A stretch of DNA of 11,299 bases from Bacteroidota bacterium (lineage in GTDB: Bacteria; Bacteroidota; Bacteroidia; Bacteroidales; PUMT01). Positions 1 to 7,475 of this stretch are shown piece by piece (the stretch's first letter is position 1; the number at the start of each line of letters is the position of its first letter). The stretch covers positions 1 through 11,299 of the forward strand of contig PWPZ01000051.1 in assembly GCA_003556985.1 (NCBI GenBank), read 5' to 3'. The notes under the pieces are model-generated. The model saw nothing but the letters and a program-made list of their open reading frames with translations, ran no database searches and was not told the DNA's origin. The translations under genes were made by a program, and so were the position numbers.

Positions 1-42
1 ACTAGAGGGTTACAGTATCTTTATGACGGCGAGGTAGTCCTG

Positions 43-978
43 TCAAAGTTTTTTGGTGATAACACCTTCCTGGTAAATGAATTTGGCGTGACTTTTGGGT
101 TCAATGCGGAGTTCGTACCTTTTGGTATAGACCCAGGTGAATTCCGCACCGAAAAGAAGGATGAGGCATGAATAGGTTACCCACAACAAAATTATTATTA
201 TCGAGCCTGCAGCTCCGTATACGCTGCCCGGACTGGCTTCGCTGAAATATATGGTCAGCACTTCCTTGCCTATTGCAAACAGCAATGCCGCCAGAAAAGC
301 ACCGAACCAGACACTTCTCCAGGTGATATATATGTCGGGCAAATATTTGAAAATTAAAGCAAACAGCAAAGTAACAACTCCCAGTGAAATCAGAACGTTA
401 GCTACCTGAATAACATAGAAGCTAAGCTGCGGAAACCAGACGGAAAAGTAGTCCTGCATTGCCGATAAAAGCACAGATATAATAAAACTGGTCAGCAGTA
501 AAAACCCGATTATCAAAACAAATCCAAAACTTCTTATCCTGTCAATGACATATCGCAGCATTCCCTGCCGGGGAACAGACTTTACTTCCCATACCCTGTT
601 CAGGGATATTTGAAGATGGTAAAAAACGCCGGTTGCACCGAATACCAGAGCACCTATACCGATTATTGTGGCAATCAGAGATTCTTCGGTGTCTATTGCC
701 CCTTCGAATATCGATTGTACAGTTTTAGCGGCCGACGGCCCCATTGCACTTTCTATTTCCGCATACATTTGCCCCTCAACAATTTCAGCCCCCCAGAAAT
801 AGCTCAACATATTGAAAATGACAACCAGCAACCCGGGCAGGGATAATATGGCATAGTATGCAACAACGGCACTCAGCCTCCAGGGATCATCGCTGTTCCA
901 GGATATTACAGTATCTTTGATCAAAGAAGGCAGATGGCGGATTTTGAACTTTTTACCTGTTTCCGGGTGGTGCTCCAT
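43..978 (-). CDS. YihY/virulence factor BrkB family inner-membrane protein
   Basis: This 311-residue polytopic membrane protein is of the YihY/BrkB family. The family was once annotated as ribonuclease BN, but that activity belongs to a different protein, and its biochemical role is not settled. I see about six hydrophobic segments, near residues 37-60, 103-128, 150-175, 190-215, 222-245 and 253-280. Family-like motifs are SAVVAYYAILSLPGLL near the N-terminus, FGATGVFYHLQISLNRVWEV in the middle, and the closing YGAAGSIIIILLWVTYS and FGAEFTWVYTKRY. The length is normal for the family. The start at 978 leaves a short soluble N-terminal tail before the first membrane segment. It lies 290 bases beyond the end of recQ on the same strand, so an independent promoter is likely. 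I saw no clear TAnnTTTG element for it. Family assignment is firm; function is unknown. Confidence 0.9.
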   Translation of the reverse strand: MEHHPETGKKFKIRHLPSLIKDTVISWNSDDPWRLSAVVAYYAILSLPGLLVVIFNMLSYFWGAEIVEGQMYAEIESAMGPSAAKTVQSIFEGAIDTEESLIATIIGIGALVFGATGVFYHLQISLNRVWEVKSVPRQGMLRYVIDRIRSFGFVLIIGFLLLTSFIISVLLSAMQDYFSVWFPQLSFYVIQVANVLISLGVVTLLFALIFKYLPDIYITWRSVWFGAFLAALLFAIGKEVLTIYFSEASPGSVYGAAGSIIIILLWVTYSCLILLFGAEFTWVYTKRYELRIEPKSHAKFIYQEGVITKKL

Positions 979-1268
979 ACTTTTAAATTTATGGTATGGT
1001 AACTGATAGTAATCTGATTGTATATACTAAATTAAGCAAATTATACTTACCAGACAATTACTCCCGGAACAGTTTATAAAGCCGATACAAAAAGAACCCG
1101 GCGATTCCTTTTACGCAGGAAGAGAATGACATGGAGACATTAATGAATCATCCATGCGAGGGGTCACAGATAAGGGCATGCTTAAGGCATGGTATACTGC
1201 AGGTGTTATGGGGCAATCGTTCCCCGGTCATGCGTCGGGTTAAAATCGCTATTGTATGTAAAAGAAGA
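979..1268. other. Intergenic spacer between yihY-type gene and recQ
   Basis: This 290-base stretch lies between the recQ stop and the yihY-type start, both on the minus strand. It holds no gene I can support. Short self-complementary stretches are present (CATGC-TTAAG-GCATG at 1177-1191 and GGGG-N8-CCCC at 1210-1225), but neither has the T tract, in the direction of recQ transcription, expected of an intrinsic terminator. The half next to yihY (979-1080) is AT-rich and is the likely place for its promoter. Confidence 0.5.
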
Positions 1269-3470
1269 TCAGTTCCCGAATTCCGACATAAATTTAATTC
1301 TCATAAGACGGATATCTTCTTCGGTGAAATCATCTTCCCCAAGTTCGGCAATTGCCGCTTCAACTGATTCGGATTCAGCCTCTTCCCGGAAATATTCAAA
1401 CACATCCATTTGCTTTTCCTCATCAATCAAATCATTTATGTAATAATCCAGGTTAAGCTTTGTTCCCGAGTTTATGATAGCCTCGATTTCAGTCAACAGC
1501 TCATTCATCTCCATTTTTTTGGCCGCTGCAATATCTTCAAGATTCATTTTCCTGTCGATTGACTGAATTATTGAAACCTTGACGCCGGATTTGTTGACTA
1601 CCGATTTGACAACCATATCCTGGGGCCGTTCAATCTCCTTTTCTTCCACATACGTTTTGATAACCGAAACGAATTCCTTTCCATACCGTTTTGCCTTTCC
1701 GCTGCCAACACCGGCAATATTCTGCATCTCTTCAATGGATATGGGGTATTGCAAGGCCATATCATCAAGCGAAGGATCCTGAAAAATAACAAATGGAGGA
1801 AGATTATGCTTTTTGGAAACTTTTTTTCTGAGATCTTTAAGTATATGGAGCAATTCAAGATCAACGGTGCTTGATCTTCCGGATGAAGAAATTTCCTGAT
1901 CAGAATCTTCATCATGTTCATTGTCCTGTTCCTCAGTAATCATAAATGAGTACGGTTGGTCAAGGAATTCCCTGCCATCGGCGCTCATACGCAGCAATCC
2001 GTAATTTTCAATTTCCTTGACCACCAGCCTGGCTATCATAGCCTGCCGGATAACGGCAAGCCAGAATTTGACCGACTTATCGCTTCCCTTACCGAAAAGG
2101 GAAAGCTGGTTATGTTTATAGGTTTGTATGGCCTGGCTGCTTTTGCCTGCAATAATATCGGCAATATGTTCGGCTTTGAATTTTTCCTTAACTGCCAGAA
2201 TGGTTTTTAATACCAGTTCAATATGTTCTTTGCCTTCAAACCGTTTTTTAGGATTCAGGCAATTGTCACAATTCTCACAGTTCTCTCCGGGGTACTCCTC
2301 ACCAAAATAGTGCAGGAGATGCTTTCTGCGACACACTGCAGATTCGGCATAGGAAACGGTTTCAAGCAGAAGCTGCTTTCCTATTTCCTGTTCGGCAATA
2401 TGCTTGTTCTGCATGAATTTTTCCAGCTTCTGGATATCCTTGTAATGGTAAAATGTAATACATGTACCCTCTCCGCCATCTCTTCCTGCCCGGCCTGTTT
2501 CCTGGTAATAACCTTCCAGGCTTTTGGGAATATCGTAATGAATTACAAAACGGACATCAGGCTTATCAATACCCATACCAAAAGCAATGGTCGCAACTAT
2601 CACATCAGTCTCCTCCATTAGAAAGCTGTCCTGATTGGCTGAACGGGTTGCAGAATCCATGCCGGCATGATAGGGAAGTGCCTTTATGCCATTGATCATA
2701 AGCGTTTCTGCAAGTTCTTCCACTTTCTTACGGCTAAGGCAGTAAATGATTCCCGACTTGCCTGTATTATTTTTTATGTATTTGATTATTTCCTTGGTGG
2801 CATTTACCTTGGGTCTGATCTCGTAATATAGATTGGATCTGTTAAATGAAGACTTGAAAACCCTGGCATCAAGCATTCCGAGATTCTTCTGGATATCATG
2901 CTGAACCTTGGGGGTGGCCGTGGCGGTAAGGGCAATTATGGGAGCGGTTCCCACCTCATTTATGATGGATCGTATCCTTCTGTATTCGGGGCGGAAATCG
3001 TGCCCCAATTCGGAAATACAATGAGCTTCGTCAATGGCATAGAAAGAGACTTTAACCTGCCTGAAAAATTTAATGTTTTCTTCCTTGGTTAATGATTCCG
3101 GCGCTACATAAAGCATTTTTGTTTTACCGGAAAGCAAATCCTCCTTTACGTTTTGAATGGCCTGCTTGGAAAGTGATGAGTTCATAAAATGGGCAACTCC
3201 GTCTTCTGAACTAAAGGTTCGTATGGCATCCACCTGGTTTTTCATTAATGCGATCAGGGGTGATATTATGATTGCAGTACCTTCGAGCAATATTGCAGGC
3301 AGCTGGTAACAAAGTGACTTTCCGCCGCCGGTTGGCATCAGCACAAAAGTATCATTTCCCTCCATCACATTGTGAATGATATCTTCCTGTGTGCCCTTGA
3401 AACTGGCAAAGCCGAAATTATTTTTCAGGCTTTCAAGAAGACTTATTTCCGATTTTAATCCTTTATACAT
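1269..3470 (-). CDS. recQ: ATP-dependent DNA helicase RecQ
   Basis: This 3'-5' superfamily 2 DNA helicase acts in recombination and repair. In order: N-terminal helicase lobe with a Q-motif region (Gln28), Walker A PTGGGKS (46-52), DEAH box (147-150) and motif III TATAT (182-186); second lobe with motif VI QETGRAGRDG (323-332); RQC zinc cluster Cys380, Cys398, Cys401, Cys404; and an HRDC domain around 530-610 containing the helix-hairpin-helix-like IAGVGSGKAKRYG. A C-terminal extension to residue 733 includes a helix-turn-helix-like stretch (IDRKMNLEDIAAAKKM) and an acidic tail, making the protein longer than the roughly 610-residue E. coli enzyme. In the aromatic-rich loop after DEAH the usual Trp is Leu155 (CISELGHDFRPEY). 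The start at 3470 places the Q motif at the usual distance. The gene is divergent from kdsD. Confidence 0.97.
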   Translation of the reverse strand: MYKGLKSEISLLESLKNNFGFASFKGTQEDIIHNVMEGNDTFVLMPTGGGKSLCYQLPAILLEGTAIIISPLIALMKNQVDAIRTFSSEDGVAHFMNSSLSKQAIQNVKEDLLSGKTKMLYVAPESLTKEENIKFFRQVKVSFYAIDEAHCISELGHDFRPEYRRIRSIINEVGTAPIIALTATATPKVQHDIQKNLGMLDARVFKSSFNRSNLYYEIRPKVNATKEIIKYIKNNTGKSGIIYCLSRKKVEELAETLMINGIKALPYHAGMDSATRSANQDSFLMEETDVIVATIAFGMGIDKPDVRFVIHYDIPKSLEGYYQETGRAGRDGGEGTCITFYHYKDIQKLEKFMQNKHIAEQEIGKQLLLETVSYAESAVCRRKHLLHYFGEEYPGENCENCDNCLNPKKRFEGKEHIELVLKTILAVKEKFKAEHIADIIAGKSSQAIQTYKHNQLSLFGKGSDKSVKFWLAVIRQAMIARLVVKEIENYGLLRMSADGREFLDQPYSFMITEEQDNEHDEDSDQEISSSGRSSTVDLELLHILKDLRKKVSKKHNLPPFVIFQDPSLDDMALQYPISIEEMQNIAGVGSGKAKRYGKEFVSVIKTYVEEKEIERPQDMVVKSVVNKSGVKVSIIQSIDRKMNLEDIAAAKKMEMNELLTEIEAIINSGTKLNLDYYINDLIDEEKQMDVFEYFREEAESESVEAAIAELGEDDFTEEDIRLMRIKFMSEFGN

Positions 3471-3651
3471 AATTATATAATTCGAGTGGCCACATCAAAA
3501 ATCATGCTAGCCTTATTTAAAAAACAATATTTACTAATAATTTTGACAAATGACGTCATATCTTACATGAAAACTCATTTTAGGAGGAGAATATTATTCA
3601 GAATGACAACAATATGAAAAAAAAATCTATTTTTTCTTAGTCTAAAATGGA

Positions 3652-3659
3652 TAACTTTG
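3652..3659 (+). promoter_or_regulatory. Possible Bacteroidetes -7 element TAACTTTG (orphan)
   Basis: TAACTTTG matches the TAnnTTTG -7 consensus of the Bacteroidetes primary sigma factor and is identical to the element right before kdsD. Upstream, where the -33 TTTG would lie, there is only a T run (about 3630-3635). It is some 470 bases from the kdsD start, so it would give either a very long leader or a separate noncoding transcript. It could equally be a chance match in AT-rich DNA. Confidence 0.25.
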
Positions 3660-4117
3660 CAAATCCAAAATAGTAATTTTTTTATATATACAAACCTTAT
3701 TTATTATTTTTAACATTTTTATTTATGAACATGGCAGTATTTTAAAAAATTGTTAAAGGTTAATAAAATTAATCTGGCATTAAAGACAGCTTCAACAATT
3801 AAATTAAAAAACAAATGTTATCAGGTTAAATCAAGTCAAATTTTCATGATCCATTGCAAGCAAAATAGTGTGAATTTCACATCAGACAAATATTGCTGAA
3901 TGCGAAAATTATTGCATGTGAAATCAACCAAAGGTCAAAGAAATACCAAACTAATTTGAGGGGACCGAATATAGGATTTTTTTTAAAATTGCAATAAAGA
4001 TACTTCAGACAAACGGATTTTCAATGTTTTAACGTTTATATTCATCTTAATTTTAAGTTATATTTTAAATAATTTTCAGATAATAATTCAACCGGTCGCT
4101 TAGTTTTATGCAGTTAT

Positions 4118-4125
4118 TAACTTTG
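4118..4125 (+). promoter_or_regulatory. Probable kdsD promoter -7 element (TAACTTTG)
   Basis: TAACTTTG fits the Bacteroidetes -7 consensus TAnnTTTG and ends five bases before the kdsD start codon at 4131. Transcription in this phylum normally begins a few bases after this element, so the message would start at or almost at the ATG. No clear -33 TTTG is present at the usual distance. Confidence 0.45.
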
Positions 4126-4130
4126 TTAGA

Positions 4131-5099
4131 ATGCTTTCATTAAATGAAATAAAAATAACAGCAACACGGACAGTAAAAGCCGAAGCTGATGCGGTAAGGC
4201 AACTGGGGCAATATATGAATGATGACTTTGCCCTGGCGGTTACCCGTATTTTAAACAGCAAGGGCCGGCTGATCGTTACCGGCATCGGGAAAAGTGCAAT
4301 TATCGGGTCAAAAATAGTTGCCACCCTGAACTCGACCGGTACTCCCGCAATATTCATGCATGCGGCAGATGCCCTTCACGGCGACCTTGGGATTATACAG
4401 GATGGTGATATTGTTCTTTGTATATCAAAAAGCGGGAATTCTCCCGAAATAAAAGTCCTTGTCCCCCTTGTTAAAAACCTGGGCAATGAAATTATTGCCA
4501 TGGTATCGAATAAAGAATCCTTTCTTTCTCAGAAAGCAGACATTACAATAATAACACCGGTAGAAAAAGAAGCCTGCCCAAATAACCTGGCCCCGACATC
4601 AAGCACCACGGTTCAGCTGGTAGCAGGAGACGCGCTGGCAATCTGCCTTCTTGAATGCAGGGGCTTTACGGATAAGGATTATGCAAAATTCCATCCTGGC
4701 GGCTCTCTGGGGAAAAAGCTATATCTGAAAGTCAGTGATTTTTATCTCGACAATAAAGTACCAAAAGTTAATATGAATGATCCGGTACCCAAGGTGATTT
4801 TTGAGATATCATCAAAAAGACTGGGAGCAACTGCTGTACTTGGTGATAATGGCCTGCTTTCGGGAATCGTAACCGATGGGGACCTGCGAAGAATGCTGGA
4901 AAAGAAGCCGGAAATAAATTTGCTGACCGCCGGTGATATAATGACAAAAAATCCTCACACGATTGATTTTAATTCACTTGCAATTGAAGCGTTTGATAAA
5001 ATGAAGCAAAATAATATCACCCAGCTACTTATACTGAATAATGGATCTTACGCAGGTATAATCCATCTTCACGATATTTTGAAGGAAGGTGTAGTATAA
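4131..5099 (+). CDS. kdsD: Arabinose-5-phosphate isomerase (KpsF/GutQ/KdsD family)
   Basis: The enzyme interconverts D-ribulose 5-phosphate and D-arabinose 5-phosphate, the first committed step toward Kdo, the sugar linking lipid A to the LPS core. It is cytosolic and 322 residues long, the normal length. An N-terminal SIS (sugar isomerase) domain covers about residues 1-195, with GIGKSA (51-56), HAADALHGDLG (77-87), SKSGNSPE (99-106) and the family signature HPGGSLGK (188-195). Two CBS domains follow (about 200-322). Residues equivalent to the E. coli KdsD catalytic set are all present: Lys54, Glu106, Glu147 and His188. The start at 4131 is right, since the next Met (residue 29) would remove the first helix. 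It opens the kdsD-tatC-lptB operon. The CBS domains suggest control by a nucleotide-like ligand, which is inference. The gutQ or kpsF label is possible, but LPS-gene company favours kdsD. Confidence 0.93.
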   Translation: MLSLNEIKITATRTVKAEADAVRQLGQYMNDDFALAVTRILNSKGRLIVTGIGKSAIIGSKIVATLNSTGTPAIFMHAADALHGDLGIIQDGDIVLCISKSGNSPEIKVLVPLVKNLGNEIIAMVSNKESFLSQKADITIITPVEKEACPNNLAPTSSTTVQLVAGDALAICLLECRGFTDKDYAKFHPGGSLGKKLYLKVSDFYLDNKVPKVNMNDPVPKVIFEISSKRLGATAVLGDNGLLSGIVTDGDLRRMLEKKPEINLLTAGDIMTKNPHTIDFNSLAIEAFDKMKQNNITQLLILNNGSYAGIIHLHDILKEGVV

Positions 5100-5126
5100 T
5101 TATAAAATACAAATACTTAGAATATA

Positions 5127-5951
5127 ATGTCAGCCAAGATAAATAATGAAATGTCATTCCTTGATCATCTGGAGGACCTCAGATGGCATCTGGTCAGATC
5201 AATACTGTCAATAGTGGTTTTTGCAATAATTGCTTTTATTTTCAAGGATTTTATATTCAGCAATATAATAATAGCACCGAAAACCCCTGACTTTTTCACC
5301 AACCGGACCCTTTGTGCCTTCGGCACCTGGATAGGTATAAAGGCGCTTTGTATCAATATAGAACCTTTTCAGCTGATCAATATAAATATGGCCGGTCAGT
5401 TTACCACCCATATAATGGTTTCAATGATCATCGGACTGATTTTCTCGTTTCCCTATCTGATTTTTGAAATGTGGCGCTTCATCGGTCCGGCGTTATACGA
5501 TACAGAAAAACTTTATGCCAAAGGAGCCGTATTCTACATCTCATTCCTGTTTATTTTAGGAGTACTTTTTGCATATTTTGTAATAATACCCCTTTCTGTC
5601 CATTTTCTGGGCAGCTACCAGGTGAGTGCAGAAGTGACCAACCAGATTAACCTGATGTCGTATATTCAAACTGTAAGTGCCATTGCCCTTGCCGCCGGAC
5701 TTTTGTTTGAGCTGCCCGTGCTGATCTTTTTTTTGACAAAAATCGGCCTGGTAACCCCCGAATTCCTGAAGAAATACCGCAGGCACTCACTGGTGATAGT
5801 TCTTGCACTTTCCGCTATAATTACCCCCCCGGATGTTTTCAGCCAGATACTGGTTGCTTTTCCACTGATGTTCCTCTATGAAATAGGGATCAGGATATCA
5901 AAAAGAATAATAAGGAAGGAGCAGCTTGAGGCACAAAGAGGGCAGGCATAA
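5127..5951 (+). CDS. tatC: Sec-independent protein translocase subunit TatC
   Basis: TatC is the core integral membrane subunit of the twin-arginine translocase and recognises RR signal peptides on folded, often cofactor-bearing proteins. The 274 residues contain about six membrane segments, roughly 20-42, 94-118, 130-157, 180-205, 220-237 and 240-256. Diagnostic motifs are the cytosolic N-terminal SFLDHLEDLRWHL (10-22), SFPYLIFEMWRFIGPALY in the first cytoplasmic loop and SAIITPPDVFSQ near the C-terminus. At the position of E. coli Glu15, which helps bind the twin arginines, this protein has Asp17; the E/D pair keeps the charge. The periplasmic loop after the first segment is longer than in E. 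coli. It begins 27 bases after kdsD and ends 43 bases before lptB, so it is very likely co-transcribed. No tatA or tatB lies in the window. Confidence 0.96.
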   Translation: MSAKINNEMSFLDHLEDLRWHLVRSILSIVVFAIIAFIFKDFIFSNIIIAPKTPDFFTNRTLCAFGTWIGIKALCINIEPFQLININMAGQFTTHIMVSMIIGLIFSFPYLIFEMWRFIGPALYDTEKLYAKGAVFYISFLFILGVLFAYFVIIPLSVHFLGSYQVSAEVTNQINLMSYIQTVSAIALAAGLLFELPVLIFFLTKIGLVTPEFLKKYRRHSLVIVLALSAIITPPDVFSQILVAFPLMFLYEIGIRISKRIIRKEQLEAQRGQA

Positions 5952-5994
5952 TTTTTGCAGGACATCCGGTACATAATTGCAATAAACAATTCCA

Positions 5995-6735
5995 ATGAAC
6001 GAAAATAAAATGTTGCTCAGCACCAGCGATCTGGTTAAAAGATACCGGAAACGTACGGTTGTTGATCATGTATCCATAGATGTCGAACAGGGAGAAGTTG
6101 TAGGGCTGCTGGGACCAAACGGGGCAGGGAAAACCACTTCTTTTTATATGATCGTCGGACTGATTACTCCTAATGAAGGGGCAATATTCTTAAATGATAC
6201 CAACATAACGAAAGAACCCGTCTACAAAAGGGCTAAAATGGGCATCGGATACCTTGCCCAGGAAGCATCAGTATTCCGAAAGCTTTCGGTGGAAGACAAT
6301 ATCAGCGCCGTTCTGGAGATGTCGGACATACCGAAGGCTGAACAAAAGGAACGCCTGGAGGTTCTTTTGGAAGAATTCGGATTGCACCACATACGTAAAA
6401 GCCTCGGAATACAACTATCTGGCGGAGAGAGGCGCAGAACCGAAATAGCCAGGTCGCTGGCACTCAAACCCAACTTCATTTTGCTGGATGAACCCTTTGC
6501 AGGTGTCGACCCCATTGCAGTGGATGATATCCAGCAAATCGTTCTCCAGCTAAAGAGAAAAAACATAGGTATTCTGATAACCGACCATAACGTACATGAA
6601 ACCCTCACCATAACCGACAGGGCATATCTTTTGTTTGAAGGGAAAATACTCAAATCCGGAAGCGCCGAAGATCTTGCCGAAGACGAGCAGGTTAGAAAGC
6701 TTTACCTGGGTGAAAACTTTTCACTTATCCGTTGA
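5995..6735 (+). CDS. lptB: LPS export ABC transporter ATPase LptB
   Basis: This cytoplasmic ATPase drives the LptB2FGC machine that extracts lipopolysaccharide from the inner membrane and pushes it across the Lpt bridge. The 246-residue single ABC domain is complete: Walker A GPNGAGKT (40-47), Q-loop Gln89 in YLAQEASVFRKLSVEDN, ABC signature LSGGERRR (141-148), Walker B ILLDEP with catalytic Glu166, D-loop AGVDP (169-173) and switch His198 in TDHNVHETL. LSGGERRRxEIAR and LAQEASVFRKL are characteristic of LptB rather than of branched amino-acid transporters, its closest lookalikes. Length is normal, so the TGA at 6733-6735 is the true end, although the same frame stays open for 54 more codons. 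It lies 43 bases after tatC, as the last gene of an envelope operon begun by the Kdo gene kdsD. Confidence 0.96.
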   Translation: MNENKMLLSTSDLVKRYRKRTVVDHVSIDVEQGEVVGLLGPNGAGKTTSFYMIVGLITPNEGAIFLNDTNITKEPVYKRAKMGIGYLAQEASVFRKLSVEDNISAVLEMSDIPKAEQKERLEVLLEEFGLHHIRKSLGIQLSGGERRRTEIARSLALKPNFILLDEPFAGVDPIAVDDIQQIVLQLKRKNIGILITDHNVHETLTITDRAYLLFEGKILKSGSAEDLAEDEQVRKLYLGENFSLIR

Positions 6736-6922
6736 TACGGTATTCCGGTCGCCGGTAAAGTACCGCCAGAAAATTTTCCGCCCGCCGCAGTCATGGCTCT
6801 CAATAATGAAAAAGAGATTTTCAAAAAACTGATACCCCTTGCAAAGCCCGGACTTACAGATATAAATCACGGGCTGGACTACAAATCAGAATTATGCTGA
6901 TGGCGTGTGATGAGTTCAAATA
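6736..6922. other. Spacer between convergent lptB and membrane-protein gene
   Basis: In these 187 bases between two converging genes I see no strong intrinsic terminator. The best inverted repeat is AGCCCG/CGGGCT (6845-6850 with 6870-6875), with a 19-base loop and no T tract. The lptB reading frame stays open here until TGA at 6898-6900 and contains an ATG at 6793 that would give a 35-residue peptide. I do not recognise that peptide and do not call it a gene. Confidence 0.4.
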
Positions 6923-7357
6923 TCAGGAAAAAAATTCCAGTCCCTGCCGGATCAAAAATGCCAGAACAATGGCATATATTAATATGCTTACAAAAGAAGC
7001 CCATAAAAACCGCCCGCTTTTCATGCCGAACATCTTCACCGTTACGGCCATGGCCCACACACCAAGCCAGGGAGTGAGCAGCAGGGTGGCCCAGACTCCG
7101 TGCCGCTCAATTTTTGTTTTTGCCCTTGCCGAGACAAACTTTTTCAGCAAACGGTCGGCTGCGGGGTATCGGATAATGACATCAAATGACCTTGCAATGA
7201 GAACTGCAGGCACATAATTGCCAAAAACACTCCAGAATATCACGGAAAAGAAATCAAGTCCCATGCCAATACCAGCGGGCACTGCCACATATATTTCGGC
7301 CCAGGGAAAAAACCCTATGAACCATACGGAAAACGCTCTGACCAGGTAATCATACAT
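6923..7357 (-). CDS. Putative small multidrug export family membrane protein
   Basis: This 144-residue, strongly hydrophobic protein has about four membrane segments (roughly 9-28, 33-55, 88-108 and 118-141). The N-terminal FPWAEIYVAVPAGIGMGLD and the following FWSVFGNYVPAVLI match my memory of the family named 'putative small multi-drug export protein' (Pfam Sm_multidrug_ex, PF06695), whose members usually open with a proline/glutamate-containing first segment and are about 150 residues long. The export function is in the family name only and is poorly supported; treat the protein as a membrane protein of unknown role. A central basic stretch (RLLKKFVSARAKTKIERHG, about 69-87) should be cytosolic. 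The start at 7357 is supported by a minus-strand TATCTTTG element 20 bases upstream. It converges on lptB and is divergent from the tRNA gene. Confidence 0.75.
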   Translation of the reverse strand: MYDYLVRAFSVWFIGFFPWAEIYVAVPAGIGMGLDFFSVIFWSVFGNYVPAVLIARSFDVIIRYPAADRLLKKFVSARAKTKIERHGVWATLLLTPWLGVWAMAVTVKMFGMKSGRFLWASFVSILIYAIVLAFLIRQGLEFFS

Positions 7358-7376
7358 TGCACAATTGATTAGCCCG

Positions 7377-7384
7377 CAAAGATA
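7377..7384 (-). promoter_or_regulatory. Probable -7 promoter element for the small membrane protein gene
   Basis: On the minus strand this reads TATCTTTG, a full match to the Bacteroidetes TAnnTTTG consensus. Transcription a few bases downstream would leave a leader of roughly 13 bases before the start codon at 7357. The -33 element is not obvious. Together with the tRNA promoter at 7476-7483 it forms a divergent pair. Confidence 0.5.
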
Positions 7385-7475
7385 ATAAAACGGTCAGGTG
7401 ATGACTAATTGAAGAAATCGGTTTCAGACATGATTGTTTTTATGGTTAAAATTCTAATTTGTAATTTTTTTTAAA

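Larger units (their letters stand above)
3471..4130. promoter_or_regulatory. AT-rich divergent regulatory region, recQ / kdsD
   Basis: These 660 bases lie between divergent recQ and kdsD and contain no open frame of credible length. The stretch is very AT-rich with many A and T runs, much more so than its neighbours. It must contain the start signals for both directions. Visible elements are the palindrome ATGACGTCAT (3550-3559), TAACTTTG at 3652-3659 and again at 4118-4125, and the odd palindrome TGTGAATTTCACA (3869-3881), whose right arm reappears inverted as ATGTGAAA at 3916-3923. No -7-like element for recQ on the minus strand stood out. The binding proteins, if any, are unknown. Confidence 0.5.

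Noticed and set aside
1..171. Plus-strand open frame from the left edge with protein-like composition
   Set aside because: It is antisense to the conserved C-terminus of the YihY-family protein (FGAEFTWVYTKRY), which is clearly the real coding strand.
1177..1225. Inverted repeats that might end the recQ transcript
   Set aside because: The stems are only four to five pairs and there is no T run in the minus-strand direction, so I do not call a terminator.
1131..1443. Plus-strand frames overlapping the recQ 3' end
   Set aside because: They overlap the conserved-frame RecQ C-terminus and have no recognisable domain.
3471..4130. Replication origin (very AT-rich, long spacer)
   Set aside because: I found no cluster of DnaA boxes (TTATNCACA) and no dnaA/dnaN/gidA neighbours; the nearest matches have two mismatches.
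6733..6735. Selenocysteine or stop read-through at the lptB TGA
   Set aside because: LptB is full length at 246 residues and no functional motif continues beyond; I saw no specific recoding element.
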